In this document: positions 1-5,866 of the stretch, piece after piece | Layout: every line of letters starts with the position of its first letter | How positions within the stretch are numbered: the first letter of the stretch is position 1 | Assembly (NCBI GenBank): GCA_947176615.1 | Contig: CAMWRO010000115.1 | Location: 1-8,411 of the forward strand | Source of the DNA: an uncultured Porphyromonadaceae bacterium | GTDB lineage: Bacteria > Bacteroidota > Bacteroidia > Bacteroidales > Muribaculaceae | Length of the DNA: 8,411 bases | Direction: 5' to 3' | The notes under the pieces: generated by a model | Told to the model about the DNA's origin: nothing | Database searches by the model: none | The model's input: only the letters and a program-made list of their open reading frames with translations | Program-made: the position numbers and the translations under genes

Positions 1-292
1 CTGCAATGGAGCCTCGTTCTTGGCAAAATGCGGATTTCTCAATGCTGTCAGACATACCGGAAACGGTCCGGAACAACTGAAATTGTGGGGTGGCGACAAT
101 TATACGAATCCTGATGGATATATCCACTCCCAAGCGGTTAGCGACAATAACATTGTGACAGCCAATGGTTCCGGGACACTTGAGTTTGCCAAAGAATTGC
201 TTCTGTTGCTTGAAAATGACACTCCTGAGCGTATTGAAATGTACTATCAGTTCAACAAGCAGGGGTTTTGTTCCCTTTTTGGCAAAAAATAG
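1..292 (+). CDS. DJ-1/PfpI-family (class I glutamine amidotransferase-like) protein, C-terminal part
   Basis: The gene runs in from the left edge; its open frame begins at base 2 with no start codon in view, so only about 96 C-terminal residues are present. The first visible residues read CNGASFLAKCGFLNAVRHTGN. That is the nucleophile-elbow region of the DJ-1/PfpI superfamily: Cys followed by small residues, then the GLL/GFL and RHTGN segments. A second family hallmark follows, AVSDNNIVTANGSGTLEFA, matching the usual 'D.nlITAnG...leFA.el' block. Asn, not the His of classic PfpI proteases, follows the Cys, so I would not call it a protease; family members include glyoxalase/deglycase-like and amidotransferase-like enzymes, and the substrate cannot be read here. 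The TAG stop at 290-292 lies only 12 bases before the next start, which suggests a shared transcript. Confidence 0.8.
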   Translation, partial: CNGASFLAKCGFLNAVRHTGNGPEQLKLWGGDNYTNPDGYIHSQAVSDNNIVTANGSGTLEFAKELLLLLENDTPERIEMYYQFNKQGFCSLFGKK

Positions 293-304
293 TTTTTCAG
301 TAAT

Positions 305-707
305 ATGAAGATCCGGTGGTCTTTAATTGTCATGCTCCTATTGGCGGTTAATCCGGGATGCGGCAACCGCAAGGAAGCCTTGTCGGTCCTCTGAGGCCAC
401 CTCCATGCAAGACGAGGGAAAGGCTGTCGTTTCAGAAAGCGAAACCGCGGAAAACGGAGTTGTTGACAATCTGAAAAATGAACAATCCTCAGTCAAGACC
501 TATATTGTATCTGACGGTTGTGCCGGTCCGTTCAGAATCGGCTCCTGTTTTCCCAAGAACCCTAAAGGGGCTACCGTGACTGAGTTCATGGAGGAAAAAG
601 CGTTGCCTGACGGGTTGACACTTTCGGTGCCTGTATCGCTTTATGAGACAGGTAATGAAGGATGGGTCAAAGTCACCGCTCGTTTGTTAAAGAATTGTTT
701 AATATAA
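305..707 (+). pseudogene. Small lipoprotein gene broken by a frameshift
   Basis: An ATG at 305 opens a lipoprotein signal peptide: a short basic start (MKIR), a hydrophobic stretch (SLIVMLLLAV) and a lipobox-like end with Cys19 (NPGC). This frame stops at TGA 392-394 after 29 codons. The mature-protein sequence continues in the +1 frame (SEATSMQDEGKAVV onward) to the stop at 705-707. Joining the frames near 383-393 gives a protein of about 133 residues: signal peptide, an acidic linker, then a compact domain containing SDGCAGPFRIGSCFP and YETGNEGWVKVT. No signal peptide exists in the downstream frame alone, and its only early starts are a TTG at 327 and an ATG at 405. The end (ARLLKNCLI) departs from the preceding pattern, so the C-terminus may also be lost. 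I know no function. A sequencing error or recoding at CTC-TGA are alternatives to a true pseudogene. Confidence 0.7.
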
Positions 708-721
708 ATGTAGTATAATTT

Positions 722-1303
722 ATGAGTATGGATCATAAAGCGTTTGTGTTTGATACAAAAAAATTTCACTCCGAGATTGTGCCTGTTATGAAAGGCAGCG
801 TGAAAAATACCGAGGTGGCACATCAATATATCTGTGACCATCTTGATGAGTTTCAGTCGCCTTACACCGGAGCCGAGCTTGATGAGGAGTGGGCCGAGGA
901 GTTTGGCGAGCTTACGCTGCAGGTCTATTTCGATATTTTGCTCACGGCATGTTATGATGTGGATGATGATTGCGGTCTGGGTGAAATGTGGGATGCGGTA
1001 AATGAGGTGATTAAATCTCTTGATGTCTTTGAAGAAGGCGAACTTCCGGTTACCGGCCGGGAAGTCAGGATTGATGATGTTATCGTGGATCCCGGTATGG
1101 AGGGACTGGGCATTATCGATTGTGACGAGGTAGCCGGTATTCTGAAAATATTGGAAGACAACAGAACCGAAGCTGAAAATGCCGAACCTGAAGACTTGTT
1201 GTGTGACGCTGAGCCGGATGAATGGATGGAGGCCTACGACGACCTTTGCAACCTTTATAAAGAAGCACTGAGTCAGAATAAAGGTCTGCTGCTTACATTC
1301 TGA
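722..1303 (+). CDS. Highly acidic cytosolic protein of unknown function
   Basis: An intact 193-residue frame follows the lipoprotein remnant by 14 bases. The protein is extremely acidic: I count about 49 Asp/Glu against about 12 Lys/Arg. Examples are ELDEEWAEE near residue 42-50 and the DVDDD run near residue 79. It has no signal peptide, membrane segment or recognisable catalytic motif, and the order of aromatic, Leu and acidic residues suggests a folded helical domain. Two in-frame ATGs (722 and 728) give MSMDHKAF; I keep the first because no Shine-Dalgarno decides between them. Small acidic proteins of this kind are often partner-binding or immunity proteins, but no toxin gene is visible beside it, so that remains a guess. 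The TGA stop at 1301 is 11 bases before the next gene's ATG, consistent with one transcript. Confidence 0.75.
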   Translation: MSMDHKAFVFDTKKFHSEIVPVMKGSVKNTEVAHQYICDHLDEFQSPYTGAELDEEWAEEFGELTLQVYFDILLTACYDVDDDCGLGEMWDAVNEVIKSLDVFEEGELPVTGREVRIDDVIVDPGMEGLGIIDCDEVAGILKILEDNRTEAENAEPEDLLCDAEPDEWMEAYDDLCNLYKEALSQNKGLLLTF

Positions 1304-1314
1304 TTGTCAAGGTG

Positions 1315-1803
1315 ATGAAGAAGGTAATTGTCATCGGATGTCCCGGCGCCGGAAAGAGTACTTTTGCAAGAAAGTTATCGGCTAAGACCGGCTTGCCGCT
1401 TCATTATCTCGATATGATATGGCATTTGCCTGACCGAAAGACATTGAGCCGAGAGGAACTCGTCTTGCAGATTGAAAAAATAGCCGCAGGAGAAGAATGG
1501 ATTATAGACGGAAACTATCTTCACACAATGGCTATAAGACTTGAACACTGCGATACCGTGTTCTTCTTTGACCTTCCTGTTGAAATCTGTCTTGAAGGAG
1601 CAGAGTCCCGTGTCGGTAAAGAGCGGGAAGATATGCCGTGGACTGAAGATGAATTGGATGATGAATTTCGGCAATGGATTGTTGATTTCCCTACGCAACA
1701 GTTGCCGGTCATACGCAAGTTGCTTTCAGATTACAGCCAAAAACTTGACATCATTGAGTTCCGTTCACGAGAGGAGGCCGATGCTTTTGTTGAAAAGATA
1801 TAA
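1315..1803 (+). CDS. Small P-loop NTPase, adenylate kinase-like / FlaR (topology modulation protein) family
   Basis: This is a 162-residue cytosolic nucleotide-binding protein. A perfect Walker A loop, GCPGAGKST, lies at residues 8-16, followed by the RKLSAKTGLPLHYLDMIWH segment and EEWIIDGNY. This layout is typical of proteins annotated as 'DNA topology modulation protein FlaR' and related adenylate kinase-like NTPases. The middle (DTVFFFDLPVEICL) fits the strand carrying the acidic residue found in small kinases. An arginine pair follows (SRVGKERED) where the lid region of such kinases usually sits. A GTG at 1312 directly precedes the ATG; I start at the ATG at 1315 because MKKVIVIG begins the family's first beta strand. 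Its substrate cannot be read, and the FlaR name rests on weak historical evidence. It is the last gene of the plus-strand run and is followed by a terminator. Confidence 0.85.
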   Translation: MKKVIVIGCPGAGKSTFARKLSAKTGLPLHYLDMIWHLPDRKTLSREELVLQIEKIAAGEEWIIDGNYLHTMAIRLEHCDTVFFFDLPVEICLEGAESRVGKEREDMPWTEDELDDEFRQWIVDFPTQQLPVIRKLLSDYSQKLDIIEFRSREEADAFVEKI

Positions 1804-1819
1804 CCGATACAAAAATCAG

Positions 1820-1862
1820 AGTACCGAAATTTTATTTGTACATTAAATAAAATTTCGGTACT
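1820..1862. terminator. Long perfect hairpin, bidirectional terminator
   Basis: A 17-bp perfect inverted repeat occupies 1821-1837 and 1845-1861, extended to 18 bp by A1820-T1862, around a 7-base loop. It sits 17 bases after the FlaR-like gene and 23 bases beyond the end of the oppositely oriented acetyltransferase remnant, so it can end both transcripts. The U-rich tail is clearer for the minus-strand transcript (TCTGATTTTTG, from 1821 down to 1811) than for the plus strand. The lower stem carries the G-C pairs and the upper stem is nearly all A-T. Confidence 0.85.
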
Positions 1863-1884
1863 TGTCTTGTAGTGACAGCCATAT

Positions 1885-2298
1885 TCAGAATCCCGATGAC
1901 AAGTGTAGCGGTTTTCTTTCGGCGGCGGTTTCAAGATATATCTTGCCGCACCTGCGTTTCCTTGCTTCTTCAACCAGATGTCGGACGATAAAATGCGCTA
2001 TGCCCTTGTTGCGGAAAGGCTTGCGTACATATATATTCATCAGACAGGCACACTTTCCGGCGGGGTTTTCGGGCGATGGAAGTTCCTCGGTAAAGCTGAC
2101 GGCCCCACACCCGCATTCCACTCCGTCACAATCAGCGACGAAAGCCATGTGTGTGCCGTCGGCGATGTGTCAGCGATAATACTGCCTGTTTGACACAAGC
2201 AGTCGCGGATTAGGCTCTGTGCCTAAGTCATTTTTAAGAACTTCGGCGCGCCAGTGCATCAAGGTCGGCAATGCAGTTATCTGTCTGATTCCCACCAT
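1885..2298 (-). pseudogene. GNAT N-acetyltransferase interrupted by an in-frame TGA
   Basis: Reading the minus strand from ATG 2298, only 3 bases after the helicase stop, gives MVGIRQITALPTLMHWRAEV and continues to SNRQYYR. An in-frame TGA at 2170-2172 interrupts it, and the same frame resumes with HIADGTHMAFVADCDG. The second part carries the GNAT core: CLMNIYVRKPFRNKGIAHFIVRHL (the R-x-x-G-x-A acetyl-CoA pyrophosphate loop is RNKGIA) and GKIYLETA. Family members commonly have an uninterrupted YYR-x-H-ADGTH-like stretch here. The frame then ends at TGA 1885-1887 directly after SSGF, about where the final strand (GF..M) should continue. A +1 reading past that point gives NMAVTT, hinting at a second lesion. 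A shortened protein could restart at ATG 2148 but would lack the first strand and helix. The acceptor is unknown. A base error at 2170-2172 would restore the upstream part. Confidence 0.8.
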
Positions 2299-2301
2299 TA
2301 T

Positions 2302-3642
2302 TTATCCATGATGACGTAATCCGTCGATAAGCGAAATCTTGACGCGGGTGTTTTTTATTTTCTGTCCTGTGACGGCGGCGAGCGTCTTGGATGCTGCATC
2401 GCGTGGAATGGCGACGAGGGCACAGTGGTCACGCAGCGATATGCGTCCTATCTGCTGGGCGGTGAGGCCCCCCTTGGCAATCAGGAATCCAACGATGTCG
2501 CCACGCGATATTTTCTCTTTTTTACCGACGTTGAAATACAATGTGGCGTTTAGGGAGCGAATCGGATTGTCGCTTTTCCCCGAAGGATACCAGTCTCGGT
2601 CCCAGTCGACATAGTCGGGAATTGTCTCACCGTCGGCGGTGATGACATAGACAGTGCCTGTCGAGTCGACTCGTGCTGTGCGTCCGTTGCGGTGGGTCCA
2701 AGACTCGGGAGAGGGAGGAAGATGGTAGTGAACCACGCTGTCCACGCCTCCCGAAATATCGAGTCCGCGTGAACCTAAGTCAGTGGAAACAAGGATGGGG
2801 GTAGAATTGTTGTTAAGCAGTTCGATGGCATTTTCGCGGTCGTGCTGTTCCAGTCCGCCGTGATATATCCCGACAGGGAGGTTGCGGCTCCGGAGTATGT
2901 CGTAGATGCGTTCCACGCTTTCTCGGTGGTTGGCAAATACAATCACGCGTCCATCGGGAAGGGTGTTGAGAAGGTCGGTCAGCGTGTCGATTTTGTCGCG
3001 CGATGGACTTTCGATGTGTACAATCTGTGTGCGGCTGCGCGGAGAGTCGCTTTTTGCCGAAAAATCAATGACAAGGGGGGAGGCGAGAGGAAGCCAGTCG
3101 GGTTTCTCAGCGAGAGGGGTGGCAGATGTCAGAATCAGGAATTTCATCTGTCTAAGATGTTTCACGATGCGTCGCATCTCGTCGGCAAAACCGAGTTCGA
3201 GCGACTTATCATACTCGTCAAGGACGAGTGTTCCGACCGCTGACAGGTCGAGCTGACCGCGCTTGAGGTGGTCGAGAAGTCGGCCCGGGGTAGCAACGAT
3301 GATGTCGGGGGTGACTGACAGAGAATTGATTTCCTCTTGCATGGGGTGGCCGCCATAGAGGGCGGTGGTTTTGTAACCGGTGGCAATCTGGCGGATTACC
3401 TCGGCTATCTGCAACACGAGTTCGCGCGAGGGTGCGATGACAAGTGCCATTACCTTATTTTGCGGAGCGGGGAGGCTGCGTAGCATGGGGATGGCGAATG
3501 CTACGGTTTTGCCCGATCCGGTCGGGGCAAGCAGCACGGCTGTGCCACGGGTTTCGATGCCGCTCATGACGAGCTGCATGTCATTGAGCGACTCGATTCC
3601 GAGTCGCGTCTTTATGTTGGAGATGATTTCAGTCTGTTTCAT
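2302..3642 (-). CDS. DEAD-box RNA helicase with C-terminal DbpA RNA-binding domain
   Basis: This 446-residue ATP-dependent RNA helicase has all core motifs in order: Q23 in the Q-motif region, motif I APTGSGKT (39-46), Ia APSREL (70-75), Ib TPGR (118-121), motif II DEYD (142-145), motif III SAT (173-175), motif V STDLGSRGLD (286-295) and motif VI HRNGRTAR (317-324). Residues about 366-436 (YFNVGKKEKISRGDIVGFLI to KNTRVKI) match the DbpA C-terminal RNA-binding fold. In E. coli DbpA that domain directs the enzyme to helix 92 of 23S rRNA during 50S assembly. The upstream domain is compact compared with E. coli DbpA. Tyr in place of Ala in the DEAD box is conservative for catalysis, since both acidic residues remain. 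It starts 20 bases after the ATPase-DUF4435 stop and is followed 3 bases later by the acetyltransferase remnant. A role in ribosome or RNA remodelling is likely; a link to the upstream gene is inferred only from position. Confidence 0.95.
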   Translation of the reverse strand: MKQTEIISNIKTRLGIESLNDMQLVMSGIETRGTAVLLAPTGSGKTVAFAIPMLRSLPAPQNKVMALVIAPSRELVLQIAEVIRQIATGYKTTALYGGHPMQEEINSLSVTPDIIVATPGRLLDHLKRGQLDLSAVGTLVLDEYDKSLELGFADEMRRIVKHLRQMKFLILTSATPLAEKPDWLPLASPLVIDFSAKSDSPRSRTQIVHIESPSRDKIDTLTDLLNTLPDGRVIVFANHRESVERIYDILRSRNLPVGIYHGGLEQHDRENAIELLNNNSTPILVSTDLGSRGLDISGGVDSVVHYHLPPSPESWTHRNGRTARVDSTGTVYVITADGETIPDYVDWDRDWYPSGKSDNPIRSLNATLYFNVGKKEKISRGDIVGFLIAKGGLTAQQIGRISLRDHCALVAIPRDAASKTLAAVTGQKIKNTRVKISLIDGLRHHG

Positions 3643-3662
3643 AATGGTCTTTTACTAATTGT

Positions 3663-5237
3663 TTAAACGTCAGATTGCGCCGGTCGGTTTATGCCGATGC
3701 ACAACTCGACGGCGTGCCGGATGCGGTCGGCATCGGGTCCGTCTTCCCGCAGAATAGATAGGATGGCTCTGACATAGGAGTTTTTGTCATGCCCGCGCAC
3801 GCCGCACAATTCAGAGACATGGCTTTCGACGAGCATCGACTTGCGGTTGTAGACGCGCAGAATGGAGTTATAGTCGCCCTGTCTCAGATACATGCGGAAC
3901 TCGCGGCAAAATTCCTCGTAGAGTCCGCGCGGGTTGATGGCCTGAGCGAGGTCGTTGATATGTTCCTCCAGTTTGTTGATATTGGCAAACCGGCCGTCGA
4001 TGCGGTGCTCAAGCGTTTTCTTTACCTTGTGCCGGGTGTGCAGAAGGGCCTGCTGTTTCAAGTCTGATTCAAAAATGTGGAAGATTGCCTTTCTCACTTT
4101 TTCAAATGCCTTGTCCTCGTTGCGGTTGTTGTGGGAAGCGACAGTGGGGATTATTTCTTCCAGCATGAAGATGTTTTCAATTTCGGCAACCTCGGGGACA
4201 AATATTTTGCGGCTGCGGAGATATTTTACTTCGCCGGGATCGCGGCGGTCGCGGTCGACGAGGCCCGCTGCGTCGAGATTGTGGAAGGAGCTGAGACTGT
4301 TGAACGTTCTCGTTGCCTCGATGACTTGATTGCACCCGCCGATTGATGCCACGGTGTAGTCCTTGAAAATGAGAGGATAAAGTTTTGCATCGAAAGAGTT
4401 GACTCCATCACCTTCGATAAACAGTACCGGTTTGCGCGCACCAAGTATGGCAAGGTAAAGCTCCTCGCTTAGTCCCGACTGAGACTGGAGGGTGTCATAG
4501 TCCCATTCGGCTTTTTCCGGGTCGTAGTTTTTGACCCAGATGGTAGTTCCTTCACTGCGCGAGGATGCAAATGTGAGGTCATGGGTCGTGTAGACAAACG
4601 TGCAATCCTGACGCATCTGCTCAATGCGGTTCCATAGTGACTGGATTGAGGAGCGATGCAGGAAAATGTCAGGTGAGTCTACGAAAATTGCGCTTCCTGC
4701 CGGAGCCAGCAACACGGCTCCGATGTAATATATGACGGCCCGTTCCCCGTCGCTGAGCCGAGCCGAGGGGTAGGAACCGCCTTCCGATATGCGTCCAAAG
4801 AGCATGCGACCGCTTTCGATAAGGATTTTGTTGGCCGGAAATATTTCTTCCCACATCGCGATAACCTTGTCGAGGCGAGTCGTAGGCATCGGGGAGCCGT
4901 CGTGCTGATATTTTGATTCGAGATGGGCAAGGATTTCCTCGTTCAGGAGCAACGCGATGAGTCGGTCAAACTCACCTGTGATGTCGGCTTTGAGCAAACC
5001 GGTCGCTTTGACAGTCTCGTTGTAAAGACGGTTGACCGGGAGATTTTCATCGGCCACCCCGTAGAGAGCCTTTAGTGCCGATATGCGAAATGCGCTCTCT
5101 CCCATATCGGCAGCCAAGCGGGAGGCAAATCTTGTCTTACCCGAGCCGTTGGCCCCGATTATGATGATTTGGCGAGAGTTCTCAGTATCAATGGTTAACG
5201 GTTTGCCGGCAACCCTCGGAGGCAGGTTCATTTCCAT
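3663..5237 (-). CDS. Single-chain ABC-type ATPase plus DUF4435 (TOPRIM-like) protein, OLD/PARIS-like architecture
   Basis: The 524-residue cytosolic protein has two parts. Residues about 10-240 form an SMC/OLD-type ABC ATPase: Walker A GANGSGKT (28-35), signature LSDGERAV (161-168), a Walker B-like strand AIFVDSPDIFLH (183-194) and the switch His in TTHD (219). Residues about 265-500 look like DUF4435, a TOPRIM-related domain: KPVLFIEGD with E275, GLVDRD with D328 and D330, and AEIEN with E352/E354. These fit the E...DxD metal-binding set. OLD nucleases and the PARIS defence pair (AriA ATPase, AriB DUF4435 effector) share this combination, and fused AriAB forms are known. The usual Walker B Glu is Ser188 here (TCA codon at 4674-4676), so ATP may be held rather than quickly hydrolysed. 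The start ATG at 5237 lies about 30 bases from a TAnnTTTG box. It leads an operon with the helicase. I infer a nuclease-like effector; target and defence role are unproven. Confidence 0.85.
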   Translation of the reverse strand: MEMNLPPRVAGKPLTIDTENSRQIIIIGANGSGKTRFASRLAADMGESAFRISALKALYGVADENLPVNRLYNETVKATGLLKADITGEFDRLIALLLNEEILAHLESKYQHDGSPMPTTRLDKVIAMWEEIFPANKILIESGRMLFGRISEGGSYPSARLSDGERAVIYYIGAVLLAPAGSAIFVDSPDIFLHRSSIQSLWNRIEQMRQDCTFVYTTHDLTFASSRSEGTTIWVKNYDPEKAEWDYDTLQSQSGLSEELYLAILGARKPVLFIEGDGVNSFDAKLYPLIFKDYTVASIGGCNQVIEATRTFNSLSSFHNLDAAGLVDRDRRDPGEVKYLRSRKIFVPEVAEIENIFMLEEIIPTVASHNNRNEDKAFEKVRKAIFHIFESDLKQQALLHTRHKVKKTLEHRIDGRFANINKLEEHINDLAQAINPRGLYEEFCREFRMYLRQGDYNSILRVYNRKSMLVESHVSELCGVRGHDKNSYVRAILSILREDGPDADRIRHAVELCIGINRPAQSDV

Positions 5238-5267
5238 GCTGGTTGAATTATAATTTTGACTCTATTG

Positions 5268-5275
5268 CAAAAATA
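5268..5275 (-). promoter_or_regulatory. Candidate -7 box for the ATPase-DUF4435 operon
   Basis: On the minus strand this reads TATTTTTG, an exact fit to the Bacteroidetes TAnnTTTG -7 consensus, 30 bases upstream of the ATG at 5237. I found no good TTTG -33 box at the expected distance. The TCGCGA repeat at 5279-5289 lies just upstream, in the spacer where a regulator would interfere with RNA polymerase. Confidence 0.45.
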
Positions 5276-5278
5276 GCA

Positions 5279-5371
5279 ATAAATCGCGAGATTTCAGCAT
5301 TTGCAGGCAAAAGAGTCTCTAATTAATGTAACTCAGACAACCTATCGCGATAAATCGCGATGCTCAGACAA
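5279..5371. repeat. Repeated ATCGCGAT palindromes, possible operator
   Basis: Two identical 8-base palindromes, ATCGCGAT, lie at 5344-5351 and 5354-5361, exactly 10 bp apart (one helical turn). A third, near-identical copy (ATCGCGAG) is at 5283-5290. The 11-mer ATAAATCGCGA occurs at both 5279-5289 and 5350-5360. The pair is bracketed by a 9-base direct repeat, CTCAGACAA, at 5332-5340 and 5363-5371. All of this is in the non-coding gap between divergent genes, which suggests a dimeric regulator binding on one face of the DNA. I do not know which regulator. Confidence 0.5.
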
Positions 5372-5412
5372 ACCCAATAACCGGTGTTGTTGCATAGATT
5401 AACCGGCGTAGT

Positions 5413-5444
5413 ATTGTTTTTGTGGGGATTAATTTATAATTTTG
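5413..5444 (+). promoter_or_regulatory. Bacteroidetes-type promoter for lrgA-lrgB
   Basis: TAATTTTG at 5437-5444 matches the TAnnTTTG -7 box exactly, and ATTG at 5413-5416 (3 of 4 bases of the TTTG -33 box) lies 20 bases upstream. Transcription would start around 5450, giving a leader of roughly 15 bases before ATG 5465. The same bases are an open frame continuous with lrgA from GTG 5384; this promoter argues that the frame there is not translated. Confidence 0.55.
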
Positions 5445-5464
5445 CGGCATTATTATTATGCGTT

Positions 5465-5836
5465 ATGATTTTACAATGTGCGGTTTTGTTCGCGTTTCTT
5501 GCGATAGGTGAGACAGTTGTGTATTTTACCGGTATTCCTATCCCGTCAAGCATCATCGGGATGTTGCTTCTCACCGCGGCTCTGAAACTTAGAATTGTCA
5601 GGCTGATGTGGGTCGATAAGGTCTCTGATTTTCTCGTAGGCAATCTCGGGTTCTTTTTTGTCCCGGCCGGGGTAGGGTTGATGAGGTGTCTGGGGCTTGT
5701 TTCAGAACAATGGCTTCCGATTGTCGGCGCGTCAGTGGTCAGCACGTTTCTCATTATAGCTGTCACCGGGTGGGTGCATCAATTTGTCAGACGTATCGGT
5801 TCGTCCCGTCACAGGGTGGGGGAATCAGTGGAATAA
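5465..5836 (+). CDS. lrgA: CidA/LrgA-family holin-like membrane protein
   Basis: This 123-residue inner-membrane protein has about four hydrophobic segments. The family hallmarks are present: PIPSSIIGMLLL (25-36; the family consensus is PiPGsviGM) and FFFVPAGVGLM (63-73). WVDKVSDFLVGNLG (49-62) between them is also typical. The C-terminal tail is short and basic (RRIGSSRHR). LrgA and CidA are small holin-like proteins that pair with LrgB/CidB. The pair was first linked to murein hydrolase export and cell lysis in Staphylococcus, and members are also implicated in pyruvate or glycolate transport. The frame is open back to GTG 5384, but I start at ATG 5465. That gives the usual family length and aligns the first membrane helix, and the promoter lies inside the longer version. 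The lrgB-type gene starts 30 bases downstream. Confidence 0.88.
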   Translation: MILQCAVLFAFLAIGETVVYFTGIPIPSSIIGMLLLTAALKLRIVRLMWVDKVSDFLVGNLGFFFVPAGVGLMRCLGLVSEQWLPIVGASVVSTFLIIAVTGWVHQFVRRIGSSRHRVGESVE

Positions 5837-5866
5837 GAGGCTGTTGGACAAACACGTTAATTAATT

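Noticed and set aside
1820..1862. Terminal inverted repeat or IS remnant at the long AT-rich palindrome
   Set aside because: It is a single compact stem-loop between convergent genes with no transposase or target duplication; a terminator explains it.
1885..2298. TGA read as a sense codon (alternative genetic code), suggested by the in-frame TGA in the acetyltransferase and the TGA in the lipoprotein
   Set aside because: The genes at 722-1303 and 5867-6568 end properly at TGA, the lipoprotein needs a frame change rather than readthrough, and the longest genes have no internal TGA.
2842..3256. Plus-strand open frames over the helicase gene
   Set aside because: They overlap intact helicase motifs in other frames and carry no recognisable protein features.
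4226..4930. Small minus-strand open frames within the ATPase-DUF4435 gene
   Set aside because: They are out-of-frame shadows of the intact 524-codon gene.
5279..5371. CRISPR array or replication origin made of the TCGCGA repeats
   Set aside because: The repeats are only 8-11 bases with irregular spacing overall, there are no spacers, no cas genes, no dnaA gene and no DnaA-box cluster.
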